From contig CATNEN010000030.1 of assembly GCA_950097015.1 (NCBI GenBank), positions 3,085,001 through 3,149,000 on the forward strand: 64,000 nucleotides of DNA, in the 5' to 3' direction. Position 1 is the stretch's first letter; every line of letters starts with the position of its first letter. Positions 11,150-24,492 of the stretch are shown here, piece by piece. A program made the position numbers and the translations under genes. This DNA is from Macrostomum hystrix. Lineage: Eukaryota > Platyhelminthes > Macrostomidae. The notes under the pieces are model-generated. The model did not search any database and was not told the origin of the DNA. It saw only the letters and a list, made by a program, of their open reading frames with translations.

Positions 11150-14100
11150 TGATTGTTGACCTAAATACCGATGATTGATGCAACCTAAATAATGATGATT
11201 GATGTAACTTAAATACTGATGATTGATGCAACCTAAATACTGATGATTGATGCAACTTAAATACTGATGATTGATGCAACCTAAATACCGATTATTGATG
11301 CAACCTAAATACTGATGATTGATGCAACCTAAATACTGATGATTGATGCAACCTAAATACTGATGATTGATGTAACCTAAATACTGATGATTGATGCAAC
11401 CTTAATACTGATGATTGATGCAACCTAAATACTGATGATTGATGTAACCTAAATACTGATGATTGATGCAACCTAAATACTGATGATTGATGTAACCTAA
11501 ATACCGATTCTTGATGTAACCTCAATACTGATGATTGATGTAACCTAAATACTGATGATTGATGCAACCTAAATACTGATGATTGATGCAACTTAAATAC
11601 TGATGATTGATGCAACCTAAATACCGATTATTGATGCAACCTAAATACTGATGATTGATGCAACCTAAATACTGATGATTGATGTAACCTAAATACTGAT
11701 GATTGATGCAACCTTAATACTGATGATTGATGCAACCTAAATACTGATGATTGATGTAATCTAAATACTGATGATTGATGCAACCTAAATACTGATGATT
11801 GATGCAACCTAAATACTGATGATTGATGTAACCTAAATACTGATGATTGATGCAACCTAAATACTGATGATTGATGCAACCTAAATACTGATGATTGATG
11901 CAACCTAAATACAGATGATTGATGCAACCTAAATACTGATGATTGATGCAACCTAAATACTGATGATTGATGCAACCTAAATACTGATGATTGATGTAAC
12001 CTAAATACCGATTCTTGATGTAACCTAAATACTGATGATTGATGCAACCTAAATAATGATGATTGATGCAACCTAAATACTGATGATTGATGCAACCTAA
12101 ATACTGATGATTGATGCAACCTAAATACTGATGATTGATGCAACCTAAATACTGATGATTGATGCAACGTAAATACTGATGATTGATGCAACCTTAATAC
12201 TGATGATTGATGTAACCTAAATACTGATGATTGATGCAACCTAAATACCGATTCTTGATGTAACCTAAATACTGATGATTGATGCAACCTAAATACTGAT
12301 GATTGATGCAACCTAAATACTGATGATTGATGTAACCTAAATACTGATGATTGATGCAACCTAAATACTGATGATTGATGCAACCTAAATACTGATTATT
12401 GATGCAACCTAAATACTGATGATTGATGCAACCTAAATACTGATGATTGATGCAACCTAAATACTGATGATTGATGCAACCTAAATACTGATGATTGATG
12501 TAACCTAAATACTGATGATTGATGCAACCTAAATACTGATGATTGATGTAACCTAAATACTGATGATTGATGTAACCTAAATACTGATGATTGATGCAAC
12601 CTAAATACTGATGATTGATGCAACCTAAATACTGATGATTGATGCAACCTAAATACTGATGATTGATGCAACCTTAAATACTGATGATTGATGCAACCTA
12701 AATACTGATGATTGATGCAACCTTAATACTGATGATTGATGCAACCTAAATACTGATGATTGATGCAACCTAAATACTGATGATTGATGCAACCTAAATA
12801 CTGATGATTGATGCAACCTAAATACTGATGATTGATGCAACCTAAATACTGATGATTGATGCAACCTAAATACTGATGATTGATGCAACCTAAATACTGA
12901 TGATTGATGCAACCTAAATACTGATGATTGATGCAACCTAAATACTGATGATTGATGCAACCTAAATACTGATGATTGATGCAACCTAAATACTGATGAT
13001 TGATGCAACCTAAATACTGATGATTGATGCAACCTAAATACTGATGATTGATGCAACCTAAATACTGATGATTGATGCAACCTAAATACTGATTATTGAT
13101 GCAACCTAAATACTGATGATTGATGCAACCTAAATACTGATGATTGATGCAACCTAAATACTGATGATTGATGCAACCTAAATACTGATGATTGATGCAA
13201 CCTAAATACTGATGATTGATGCAACCTAAATACTGATGATTGATGCAACCTAAATACTGATGATTGATGCAACCTAAATACTGATGATTGATGCAACCTA
13301 AATACTGATGATTGATGCAACCTAAATACTGATGATTGATGCAACCTAAATACTGATTATTGATGCAACCTAAATACTGATGATTGATGCAACCTAAATA
13401 CCGATGATTGATGCAACCTAAATACTGATGATTGATGCAACCTAAATACCGATGATTGATGCAACCTAAATACTGATGATTGATGCAACCTTAAATACTG
13501 ATGATTGATGCAACCTAAATACTGATGATTGATGCAACCTAAATACTGATGATTGATGCAACCTAAATACTGATGATTGATGCAACCTAAATACTGATGA
13601 TTGATGCAACCTAAATACTGATGATTGATGCAACCTTAAATACTGATGATTGATGCAACCTAAATACTGATGATTGATGCAACCTAAATACTGATGATTG
13701 ATGCAACCTAAATACTGATGATTGATGCAACCTAAATACTGATGATTGATGCAACCTAAATACTGATGATTGATGCAACCTAAATACTGATGATTGATGC
13801 AACCTTAATACTGATGATTGATGCAACCTAAATACTGATGATTGATGCAACCTAAATACTGATGATTGATGCAACCTAAATACTGATGATTGATGCAACC
13901 TAAATACTGATGATTGATGCAACCTAAATACTGATTATTGATGCAACCTAAATACTGATGATTGATGCAACCTAAATACTGATGATTGATGCAACCTAAA
14001 TAATGATGATTGATGCAACCTAAATACTGATGATTGATGCAACCTAAATACTGATGATTGATGCAACCTAAATACTGATGATTGATGCAACCTAAATACT

Positions 14101-14400
14101 GATGATTCTACTTCTAAATACTGATGATTGATGCAACCTAAATAATGATGATTGATGTAACTTAAATACCGATGATTGATGCAACCTAAATACCGATGAT
14201 TGATGCAACCTAAATACCGATGATTGATGCAACCTAAATACTGATGATTGATGCAACCTAAATACTGATGATTGATGCAACCTAAATACCGATGATTGAT
14301 GCAACCTAAATACTGATGATTGATGCAACCTAAATACAGATGATTGATGCAACCTAAATACAGATGATTGATGCAACCTAAATACTGATGATTCTACTTC
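11150..14400. repeat. 24-bp minisatellite upstream of AKT
   Basis: About 135 copies of a 24-bp unit of the form actgatgattgatgcaacct + aaat, beginning right after the mariner. Variants include gatgtaacc, ccgatgatt and rare one-base length changes (aaccttaaat) that break the reading frame. The minus strand reads as an 8-residue peptide repeat, an effect of unit length only. The unit aligns with the 25-bp unit in AKT intron 2 with few differences. Confidence 0.95.
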
Positions 14401-14893
14401 TAAATACTGCTGTACAAGTTAACATAACTGTGCGAGCCATGCAAATGCAGTGTCTAAAAGTCTAACATGCTACTTGTTCAATCGCAATTGAATAATCCGT
14501 TCAAATATGCTACACTGGATAATTAGGTTTATTTGGAGACTAGAAAAGGTTTTAACAAAATAAATTTGATACAAACATCACGGTATCTTTAACATCGAAA
14601 GCTTCTAGTGTTTCAGCTAGCTTCTAATTTGCCTACATCTTTAAGACGTTTTTTTATTCTTTTCGGAGGCACGCAATTTACAGGGTATTAAATTAGAGAA
14701 TATTAATCTTGTTGCGTGACGACTGGTGAAAATTTACTCATCAAATGTTTTATTTTCAATTAAAAACTGGAATAATAAAAAGATAAATTACTAATTAATC
14801 TCTCACCTTATTTGTTTTAACTCATAAATATGGCTACACACTATAGCAATAAAATTACGTTTTGCTGTAAAAATATAAAAGTATTAACAATTA
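14401..14893. other. AT-rich spacer, no feature recognised
   Basis: Unique AT-rich DNA between the 24-bp array and a SINE. No ORF or RNA gene stands out. Confidence 0.5.
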
Positions 14894-14895
14894 AT

Positions 14896-15157
14896 AATGA
14901 TAATAATAATAATAATAATAGATTACACCAGCCCAACTCGGGTTAGAAGTGCAGCCGACAGCACAGCCGCAGCTATTGCGCGGCGCATCAGAAGGCTGCG
15001 TACAGCTGTTCAGTCCATGGACTGGGGGGACCCCCAATTACCTCAGCTGATGCTGGTTAAGTGTCTTGTTAAAAGACACAAATTGTTCCAGTGGAGTGTG
15101 GAATCGAACCATCGACCTTTAAGCCGTAAGTGCGATGCTCTAACCACTAGGCTACAA
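14896..15157 (-). mobile_element. tRNA-derived SINE, family 1, copy A
   Basis: Read on the minus strand, it begins with a tRNA-like head: A box in GTAGCCTAGTGGTTAGAGC and B box GGTTCGATTCC. A body with gtcagtccatggactg-type sequence and the tgctgtcggctgcac block follows, then an (ATT)n tail at the low-coordinate end. The stretch holding the ttcagttcacccagctg-type segment is shortened by deletion. Further AAT repeats flank the other side. Confidence 0.88.
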
Positions 15158-15176
15158 CCTAAATAATAATAATAAA

Positions 15177-16347
15177 CGTTGCCTATATTTACTAACATTA
15201 GTATAAATAAATAAAATAAAATAAACAATTTCTAGATTATCAGTTAAGAGATAGAAGTGATTGTTGAAAAATTTTTGGTCAACAAAATAAGTAAAAAACA
15301 TATTTTCAATGTTACTTCTTACAATTGTTTTTACTTGTATTGTTTCTAAAGTTCATTGCACATGACATTTTAAACTACGAATTAAACTGTAAGCCCAACA
15401 AAATCATCTAGCTGTACTTTTTCATGACTGCTTTACGATAACAGCCCTAAGCCATTAGAACTGTAACTGGACATTTTAACTGACCTTATAACAAATAATT
15501 AGGAAATAATCATTTGTGAGAGCTAGAGAATGGAGCATTTTTATTATTTATTAATAAGCAGCACACAATTCGCCTGACTAAGTCAATTCTTGACCAAAGT
15601 CTTATCTAAGTCCACTTATCGGCTAACAGAGTCAATAACAGAAGTCCTTCTTCGCTCCTATCTCACCTTGAATGTACCGTCAGTTAGCGAGATAGAGAAT
15701 GTAAAAAAAAAGAAATAGCGTGGCGATACGCACTACGAAGCGCGAAACGGTAAACACAGTTTGCCCTCATTTTTCTACCTTAGCCTCATAGCTGGAATGG
15801 CCAGTACGTGGGTGGTTTAGCACAGGTATATAGGAAGTCGCCTGCCTTAGCTTAGAAAGAGCACCTTGTAGAAGAAGCCGAGCAAACTAGAAGAAAACTG
15901 GGAAAGGAAATGAAGCAGGATAAGGCGTGATACAGACTGCGTGAATTATATAAAGCGCGGCGGATGCCGAACCCCGTCTGAAACCTCTAGCTACATAGGC
16001 AAGAATATACAACAGGGAGAGTAAGTCAATTGGACAGTTAGCTGGTAATCTATTAAAAAATGCCAAAATACAACATTGCAAGACAAGAGAATTGACTGAG
16101 TGCGTCAAATTTTACTGTACACGCTGTAAAAGCTGATGGGAGGATTCAACAGTGCGGCTGTACAACAGAATGGCCTGTTTTATAATGTAATGTTATAAAG
16201 TTGTTTTTCATGCTATACAATATATAGGCAGTGTGCGACAACTCATTGTGCTTTGCTCCTCTTTCTCTCTAGCGTGTTTTTCAACGCTCACTCGTGCTGG
16301 CCTGCCAGTCAACAGCAGCCACACAGGCTTGTTTACGCGCTTTCCTA

Positions 16348-16397
<50 letters not shown>

Positions 16398-17845
16398 AGC
16401 CATGAGCAAGCGGGTCCTGCTCTGGCCATAATGCAAAATTAGTTGTCTATCGCCCTGACTCGACATTCTTTCTTATTTTTCTATTTGCCAGTGCAAAAAC
16501 TCGAAATAGACTGGGTCTACAAACAAATAGAATTGCTAATTGTTGTTGAACTCTACCTTCAGCGGCTGATGCAGACTCTATGGCACTACAAAATTGCTGT
16601 TCGAGATGTTAGCAAGACTTTAGTAGCAGTGAGAATGGGACGCAAAGGGCTGGGAAGATATGAGGGGAGTAGCGTTGAGAGGATTGATAATTATAAGCCG
16701 ATAGGGATCGCGCGACAACTGGGACAACCAATCAGACTGCCGGGGTGGAAGGACAGGAAATGTTGAATGGAGAGGCTGAACACGATGCGCGCGCACCTAG
16801 CTGTGGAATTGTGGAATTATACAGAAAAAAGTAAACCTTTCCTCTCCTGTCTCAGAAGCTCATCAGCTCACGCGCGGCGGAGTCTCCGGGCGCCCCAGAG
16901 GCGGACACACAGAAAAGCCGCATCCGCAGAAAATCCCGGCCGAGCCAACACAGCAGTAGACGAAGCCAAAGTCTAAGCCGCTCGGCGAGCATAGTATATT
17001 AATCACATACGCAACACTTTAGCACTAGCGTTATTGAGACGTCGAAAGGCCCGGAGCGAAGCCATGACATGGCAGGAATGTTACTATTCCGCTACAATGA
17101 GCTCGACTATTTGAGAACCCAACAGTTTTTATGTGCATGATATTTCGTTCACAAAATTGGCAGGGTGACTACAGTTAGCAGTAGTTACAAGCCAAGGAGG
17201 TCAGCGCTGTTCTCCTGTTGCTGAGGAGAATCTGGGTAAAATAGGCCAAGCCTTATATACAAACAAACCTATAAGATAAGGCACATTTGCTGTCAGCGTG
17301 CGAGTGACAGGTGGAAAATATTTGGGATATATCTAGAGGTTGAATAGCAGGAAAAGCAAAAACAGTCACGTAGGTTAAAGAGTAGATAAACTCAGCAGAA
17401 GCTCCTCCATGCACGATACACAAACATTCAGGCCAACAAAACAGTAAACAGCGATGCTTTTCAAAACTGCTCAATCTGAATGATGATAAAAAAATTGACA
17501 AAGGTTGATAAAAACATCAGTGATTTGCAACATGCACTTCTATCTAGCTTTACTAATAAGCTAGAATCTACTTGTACTATAGCACAGAGAGGATCAAAGA
17601 CAAGCAAATTATAATTGATGTCGCTATAACAATTTTCATAGCATCTACAAGCCATCTATGAGCTAGTCTAATAGTTGTTTAACCAAGACAGTATATCTAA
17701 CAATCAATCAGTGGCGAGATAGTTTAAGGTTCATTTTTGTCACCTGCAAGCATTACCCAAATTAGGGCCAAAAGTCACACCCAACTTGCACAATTTTTAA
17801 GCTTTTAGTCATATAGCTTGTTTTGTTCCCTAACAAAAAAGGAAC
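15177..17845. other. Spacer without recognised genes; (TC)n microsatellite inside
   Basis: Mixed-composition DNA with a (tc)n tract at about 16349-16395. ORFs of 60-107 codons occur on both strands but show no family, no convincing codon bias and no splice structure, so none is called. Confidence 0.5.
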
Positions 17846-17855
17846 ATTGTGTATA

Positions 17856-18160
17856 ATAATAATAATAATTGATTACACCTGCCCCAATTGGGTCAGATGT
17901 GCAGCCGACAGCACAGCCGCAGCTAATGCGCGTCGCATCTGAAGGCTGCGTACAGCTGTTCAGTCCATGGACTGGGGGGACGCCACACCCACCTTCAATT
18001 ATCCCAGCTGATGCTGGTACCCATTTAACAGCTGGGTGAACTGAAGCAATGCAGAGTTAAGTGTCTTGCTAAAGGACGCAAATTGTTCCAGTGGAGTCGG
18101 GAATCGAACCCCCGACCTTCAACTCGTGAGTCCGACGCCCTAACCACTAGGCTCCTGTAT
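17856..18160 (-). mobile_element. tRNA-derived SINE, family 1, copy B, full length with target-site duplication
   Basis: Best preserved copy. It is flanked by a perfect 10-bp direct repeat attgtgtata at 17846-17855 and 18161-18170. On the minus strand: tRNA head (TAACC-box region, B box GGTTCGATTCCC), then caatttgcgtcctttagcaa, cagttcacccagctg, the palindromic gtccatggac segment, gctgtgctgtcggctgcac, and an (ATT)n tail. This gives a reference architecture for the other copies. Confidence 0.93.
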
Positions 18161-18420
18161 ATTGTGTATATACAGGATTCAAACTTTCTGCTACTTATAA
18201 TATTTTAAGAATTAATACTCTTTAAAATACTTAAAATGTAAGAGATATTGATTTTATGATTTTTGTAGAATTCTAAAAACAGAACATTTTCTCTGAACTA
18301 CAGTATTTCTCTGAACTACAATATTTATTTAAGAAATGCAAACCTATAAGGCAACAATTTATAAACATAAATATTTTTATTTTATTTATACTGTGCCTAA
18401 TACTTTAGATGTAAATGAGG

Positions 18421-18722
18421 TTTTGGGCTTTAGGTTAGAGCATTGGACTCATGACTTGAAGATTTGGGGTTTGATTCTTGACTCCAGGAAAACAATTTGT
18501 GTCCTTTAGCAAGACACTTAACTCTGCATTGATTCAGTTCACCCAGCAGTTAAATGGATACCAGCATTAACTGGGGTAATAGATGGTGGGTGTGGCATCC
18601 CCCAAGTCCATGGACTGAACAGCTGTACACAGCCTTCAGATGCGCCATGCAATAGCTGCGGCTGTGCTGTTGGCTGCACATCTGGCCCAATTTGGGCAGG
18701 TACAATCAATTATAATTCTAAT
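18421..18722 (+). mobile_element. tRNA-derived SINE, family 1, copy C, diverged
   Basis: Plus-strand copy: head with ttaggttagagcattgg and ggggtttgattcttg, body with caatttgtgtcctttagcaa, cagttcacccagcagtt, gtccatggactgaac and gctgtgctgttggctgcac, ending near caattataatt. It has more substitutions than copy B and lies only 260 bp from it in the opposite orientation. Confidence 0.88.
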
Positions 18723-19690
18723 GAAATTCTAAGAACAGAACATCCTGTCTACACTACATAAAACAATATCAACTTAAAAATGTAAACCTATGGGACAACA
18801 AAAAGTTAAACAGAAAATACTTTTTTATATATTCATACTGTGCTTCATTAAAGTATATTGTACCACATCTTAGTCCATGTGCTGATAAAATATACTAAAG
18901 CACTTCTTGATAAGATCACTGATAAGTTCACTTTATAGGGTTAAAAAATATGGTTTCATTTACAGCATAGCAAACATCAGCTTTTTTTCAATTGTTGATT
19001 AAGCTTAAACATTAAATGTTTTATGAGGATAATTTTTAAAGAATATTTTAGGATAAGACTACACTTTTTGAATACTTTCTATTTGTATAGTAATGTGGTT
19101 ATAAAATGCAGCCCTACTTCTAGCAGGGAAGATTTAAAAAGCTATTTTTGTTAGGCATTAAGCAGTTCTAAAACTGGGGAAAGTTGAAGGTAAGACAAGG
19201 CAGAACAGAGAAAGTTAGTGCGAGGTAGGACAAATGACAGTAGTAGACCTAAAGAAAAATAAATGTGTTTAATAGCTATGCCTATCTGCTTAGAGAAATT
19301 CACAATTTACAACATGTACTACATGCCCAACTTCACAATTTCACCCATCCGGTGCGACATACTTTTTGTCCAGATTTGCAACTTAGTTCCTCCCAATTGC
19401 GACCTAATTTTCAATTTGTATGACTTTTCTTGCCTTTTTCTCTTTTTTTCTCTCTCCTCTTTCCCTCTCTCTCTCTTTTCTCCCTCCTTTCTTTTCTCTT
19501 TCTCTTCCTTTACTTTTTTTCTTCCCCCAATTTTTGTTTTTTGTGTTTTTGATCTTGCGACTTACCTTTGGCAGGCAGCCATTTCACCCATCTGGTTTGG
19601 ATGGGTTGGATGGGTGTTGGGCATGTATGATTTACAATATATGAGAATCTGCTGAATAGGCCTACTTAGCTAGTGGAACACCCTCTTGAT
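18723..19690. other. AT-rich spacer with a pyrimidine-rich tract
   Basis: No gene recognised. A C/T-rich stretch lies at about 19420-19530. Confidence 0.5.
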
Positions 19691-20990
19691 AAGAATTGCT
19701 CCCCATTGACAGCTTCACAAGTGGTGCACCAGCTGACACCAGCAGCACACAGCACATAGCACACACAGCATACCTGATGTCAACAGCACAGGGCTCAATT
19801 CCAAGAAGGGCCCCTTTGTCACCCCATCCCATTGCCTGGTGGTCCTGCACTGCCTACTACACAGTGGCAATAGACCTTAAAGCAGCCCCAAATGATGAAG
19901 CCCTGGCAGTTGCCTATCAAGCCATATGCAACCATGCCATAGTCAAAAAACCTACATTTCTGCCAGGAGTATATATGCTGATCAACAGAGGCCCATCATG
20001 CCACATCAGAAGTGTGTCAGTGCAATGGTTCCCAAAAAGCAAAAAGCCACTAGGTATCACCTCTAGCTACTGCCCCATCAGTCTGCTTAGGTGTCTGAGT
20101 TAAAAAAAGCCTTTCCAGCATGTTGGAGTCTAAGAACCTCCTGTACCCAGCCCAAGCCAGTTACTGCTGGGGCCATACCCCAGAGGAGCACATTGCTCCA
20201 GCTGCACAGTTTATATTTGATGGCCTTCAGGCCAGGAAGCCTGTCTGTCACAGTACTGCTCCTGGTGGACTTCTCCCAGTATATGATCACATGTAGCACA
20301 AGGCCCTCATCACCAAACTGCATTGCCTGGGCATTCCTAGCTGTTTTATCCACTGGATTGCGGCCTTCTTTAGAAACCACCAGGCTTATGTCTCATGGGA
20401 CAACTGTTGCAGAAAAGTGAGTGGCTTCTATGGAAAGACTCCCTCAAGGCTCCATGATCACTCCTACCCTGTGGATTGTCTACATGGATGACCTACTGAC
20501 AAGAGTGCCCTAATCTTAGCTTATGTTGACAACACCATACTCGTATATGGAGTGCAAGGCACCAAGTTGTTGGTCTATTAAGCAGCCTTGTAACTTGCCA
20601 CTGACTGGCTGGTCCACTGAAGGACTCCTGGAAGGTCAACCTGAACTGAAAAAAGTCAGTTGTGAGATACCAAATGTTTGACCCTAGGCAAGTCCTCTAC
20701 AGCTCCTTCTTTTGGCTTTTTTGTATGGCCAACTTGCACAACTCCTGTATCAAAGGCTGCTGTAATAGCACGCTAACAGCTGCACTCCTTTATGAAGTAG
20801 ACCTTTGTGGCTAGCACTCACCTTACCTAACCTGTCAAACCAGATGAAGACAAGATCTACTTTGTACCAGCCATATCCTGCTTCTCAATGCCTATTGAAA
20901 TCACATTAGCATAGACCCAGAGCCTACTTGCCTAGTGTATAGACCAGAGGACTGCCAAATATGGGCACCATTAACTCATTGTTGTCACCT
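19690..20990 (+). pseudogene. Decayed non-LTR retrotransposon reverse transcriptase
   Basis: Segments in shifting plus-strand frames give successive RT motifs: WFPKSKKPLGITSSY followed by CPISLLRCLS (finger region, like the KPG...YRPISLL motif), LITKLHCLGIPSCFIHWI, RLPQGSMITPTLWIVYMDDL (the PQGS...P motif), and AYVDNTILVYG, which corresponds to the YADDT catalytic box with the second Asp changed to Asn. Stop codons and frameshifts interrupt it, so it is dead. No endonuclease domain was identified. Motif style is that of a jockey/I/CR1-type LINE; the clade cannot be fixed by eye. Confidence in the RT assignment is good, in the ends low. Confidence 0.82.
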
Positions 20991-23900
20991 TAGCCTGTCC
21001 CTATCCATTGCAACTTTAGGCTGGGACAGCCTTACATGTTGGGGAATTTCTAATGGGAAGTAGGTATGTTACTATTGATCAATCTTCTAGAGCAGGGGAA
21101 TCAATAACAAATAAGCTACCTAAAAATATACAAAATAAGTAATATATTAACTGAACTTTTTAGCATTAAAGTAATAAATCTATGCTAATTGAGAATCAAT
21201 ATAAATAATCCCTATCGAAGCCAATAGGGGTTTTTGCAGACAGAGTCTGGCGCGCTTCTGAAAAATTGCCTGCCCGGCTGCACAGAAAGAAATTCCTGTC
21301 CGCACAGCTGCAACCTTGTGTGTGTAAAGTTGTTGTAAGTATGTAGATGTATAACAGTGTGCCCTTGCTCCGCAGTGCCTAAGTGCAAAAAGACAACCTT
21401 AGCTGTTCTAATTATAGAAATACACTACGGAGATCAAAAAAAGGTCTTTTGACATTGTTTTGTAAAATCAATTACTATATTGAGTCAGACTGAAGATATA
21501 TAGCAATTGCGGATTTGCACTCTTTTTCTTGAAACCAACTGGGCACCTATGTGCCTAGCAGGAGTGTCCGCAGCTTTTTTAAATTCGCTCCATTAGGGTA
21601 AATAATATATATTAATTATATTGCACAACTTAATAGCCAAGTGTTGAAAAAACGTTATAATCTATATTTATAGGCCTAGGCCCATTATTATTATCATGCT
21701 AGGCCCCTACATTTTGATTTGCACAAGTTCTGACATTGCTTTGCTTATTAGCTATTGTTAACAAAAATGCTAAGAGAGCATTATTCACACAATTATTAAT
21801 GATTGTAATAATCTCAATTATTATTGTGATTAAAAAATGTAGGCCTACCCAAATACAAGATGCCATTTTTTTAATTATTTTTATATTAACTGAATACTTA
21901 ATTTTGGGAGTTCAACATTTTTTATAACAAATAATATATAATACAGAATAAGGGGCCTACTACTATAGCACACCACATCATACCTACCATTTACAGGATT
22001 CATATGAATGATTGTATCAAGTGAATTGGCCTGCTTGTCAACTTTATCATGACAAAATATAGCTAGGCCTAAACTGACCCAAAGGCCTAGCTCTCTTAAA
22101 ACAGGCTAAATAGCTAACGCCTAACTAGGCGTTGCTCTCTTTTAATTAATTGATTTAACCAAGCCTAGCCTAGAGACATAGGAATAGGCCTAGAGGCTAG
22201 ATAGGCCTACCATGTGAAAGTGCAAGAACTGAAATAAATTTCTATTTAAGATATAAGGAAAAGCGTGTCCGATGCCATTCATTAATAACATTAAGCTCTA
22301 TGCATAAGAGATTGAGATCTACTCATTCGGCTTCGCTTATTAAACTTTTTTATCAAATCAATATATAGTAAAATTATAAAGCTACCGAATATCTTGATAA
22401 CCTGTGTAGATAAGAGCTACAGTTCAGTTCACAGTGAAAAATCTGGCGTACTTTTAAAATTTCATCAGTATGGCACTGCTTAGAGTGGTATATATAGATA
22501 TAAAAATATAGGCCTATATACGTACATATCTTAGTGATACAGCTTAGTTCGATTGGAAAATCCTAGCAATGTACTTTTCGTTTGTTATGTAAGTGAAGTA
22601 GTTGTTTATCAACAAAATTAAGTAGTGCGCAAATGAAAGCGAAAGCGTCCATCTTAAAATGTTATTTTTATGAAAGCAGAAACCTATAAAGTATTTCGGA
22701 TATAATATATAATATTAATGCTGAGTTTAAAATTAAAAGTGTTAGAATACATTTGTTTTACTTTACCACCACGAAAATTTCAACATATAACGGTTTCAAA
22801 TTACGTAAAGATTTTTTCGTTCAATAATGTGCAGTAATATTCGGAGCTTAGATAGCTGCGAAAAGAAGGCATAAAGGGCTAGGCCCCGCGGCCTACTGAG
22901 ATTTAAAAAAGCTTCATACGTCACGCTTAAAAGGCTTTTGTTGTAGATCGCAGCGAAGCGTCAAATATAAGAATTTACGAGCTTCACGAGCAATACTTTA
23001 TACTAGCTGTGCTTGTGATAACGAACATTAGGGCTAGCCATGAATGGGCCAAATTCACTTAGGAATGAGGGTACAAAGCGTAGTATTAGAGGGCCGAACT
23101 AAAGCTAATAGTCTATGGCAGTAAGCACAAATAAGTAATGAAAATAAATATATAATCACTCCAAACGAATCGACTCCAAATTTGATGCGCTCCACTGATA
23201 ACTAGCTTGCTCTTCTAAGACTGTAAAGTTTAGTTGGAATTCATGCCGCGAAAGTGGCTCCATTCTGAATATAAATATTAACATCTTAGACTGCATATAA
23301 ATGCATTGCGGAGAGAGGCGAGCACTCCATATGCGAAAGACCCTTGCTTCTAGCACTGACCAGGACACCCAGTAGATGTCCAGCATAGAGTCCCTCTAGC
23401 AGCCGTTATTCTCTCTCCTTCTGGCCTAAATACTAGTCGGAGCAACCGGGGCCCCTGCCTCGTTAGGTTTTAGTTTTGAAACGCAAGGGGTGGTGGCAGA
23501 AAACTCCCTGGCTAGAATTTGAGTAGACAATGGGACCTTGACCAATCAAAACAACAAACCAGCTGAAATTAGTGTGGCCTGAAATTATTCCATCTTGGGA
23601 TCAGCGCCATGGGATTTCCAGCGCTTGCAATGAGCCAACCTCGGGTTTTATCAGTTAGCATTTAGAAAACAAATAGAGACCATATATTTGCTAGTGACGA
23701 TGATTTTAAAAAATAAATAATATTTATTTAGTGAAGCAAATATGCTTGCAGCATAAGAGCTCAATCACAGCAGAATCTGAAAAAATGCATAATTGTTGCG
23801 GACCGAAAATAAATCTCGAAAGGTGCGTCAAATTTTCCGATGTGCACAATTTCCTAGTTTCTTATGGATTTCTTAAATACTATTTTAACAAAATACTATA

Positions 23901-24040
23901 AGCTTTCAATAAGGACAGGTAACTGACTATAGCTAGTGAAAGGCAACACAGCAACACAACAAACAAAACTAGTTACAAAGCAAATTTAGCGAAAATCAGC
24001 TGCACAAAATTTTTTTCTAGCGAACTAAGGAACACGCAGA
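20991..24040. other. AT-rich spacer, no gene recognised
   Basis: About 3 kb with many aggcctag-type short words (21660-22220) and AT-rich runs. ORFs are short and unpatterned. No tRNA, splice-linked exon or tandem array was found. Confidence 0.5.
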
Positions 24041-24044
24041 CTAG

Positions 24045-24120
24045 CGGACTCCTGACCTAGAGGTCGGGAGTTCGAACCTCAGGCCAAGGGAAGTTATTTA
24101 TGCCCTTTAGCAAGACGATT
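24045..24120 (+). mobile_element. SINE-like tRNA head fragment
   Basis: tRNA-like B box gggagttcgaacctc followed by atgccctttagcaagacg, the start of the family 1 SINE body. The rest of the body is missing; the 19-bp tandem array begins here instead. Confidence 0.6.
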
Positions 24121-24492
24121 GTGCCCTGTGTGCTGCATCTGGTTCTGTGTACAGCATCTGGTTCTGTGTACAGCATCTGGTACTGTGTACAGCATCTGGT
24201 TCTGTGTACAGCATCTGGTACTGTGTACAGCATCTGGTTCTGTGTACAGCATCTGGTACTGTGTACAGCATCTGGTTCTGTGTACAGCATCTGGTACTGT
24301 GTACAGCATCTGGTTCTGTGTACAGCATCTGGTTCTTTGTACAGCATCTGGTACTGTGTACAGCATCTGGTTCTGTGTACAGCATCTGGTACTGTGTACA
24401 GCATCTGGTACTGTGTACAGCATCTGGTACTGTGTACAGCATCTGGTTCTGTGTACAGCATCTGGTACTGTGTACAGCATCTGGTTCTGTGG
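24121..24492. repeat. 19-bp minisatellite
   Basis: About 20 copies of ctgtgtacagcatctggtt, alternating with a tggta variant. Because 19 is not a multiple of three and the unit lacks stops in most frames, several overlapping ORFs are open on both strands. They are not genes. Confidence 0.93.

Noticed and set aside
11292-14376. Minus-strand ORFs with an 8-residue LHQSSVFR repeat, up to 251 codons
   Set aside because: Product of the 24-bp unit; frames break wherever a one-base length variant occurs, so there is no selection for coding.
11150-14400. Repeated ctgatga words resembling a hammerhead core in every 24-bp unit
   Set aside because: No gaaa box, stem II or cleavage site follows; the resemblance stops at seven bases.
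16443-16976. Two consecutive plus-strand ORFs of 107 and 69 codons
   Set aside because: No recognisable motif, no splice link and ordinary composition; likely chance.
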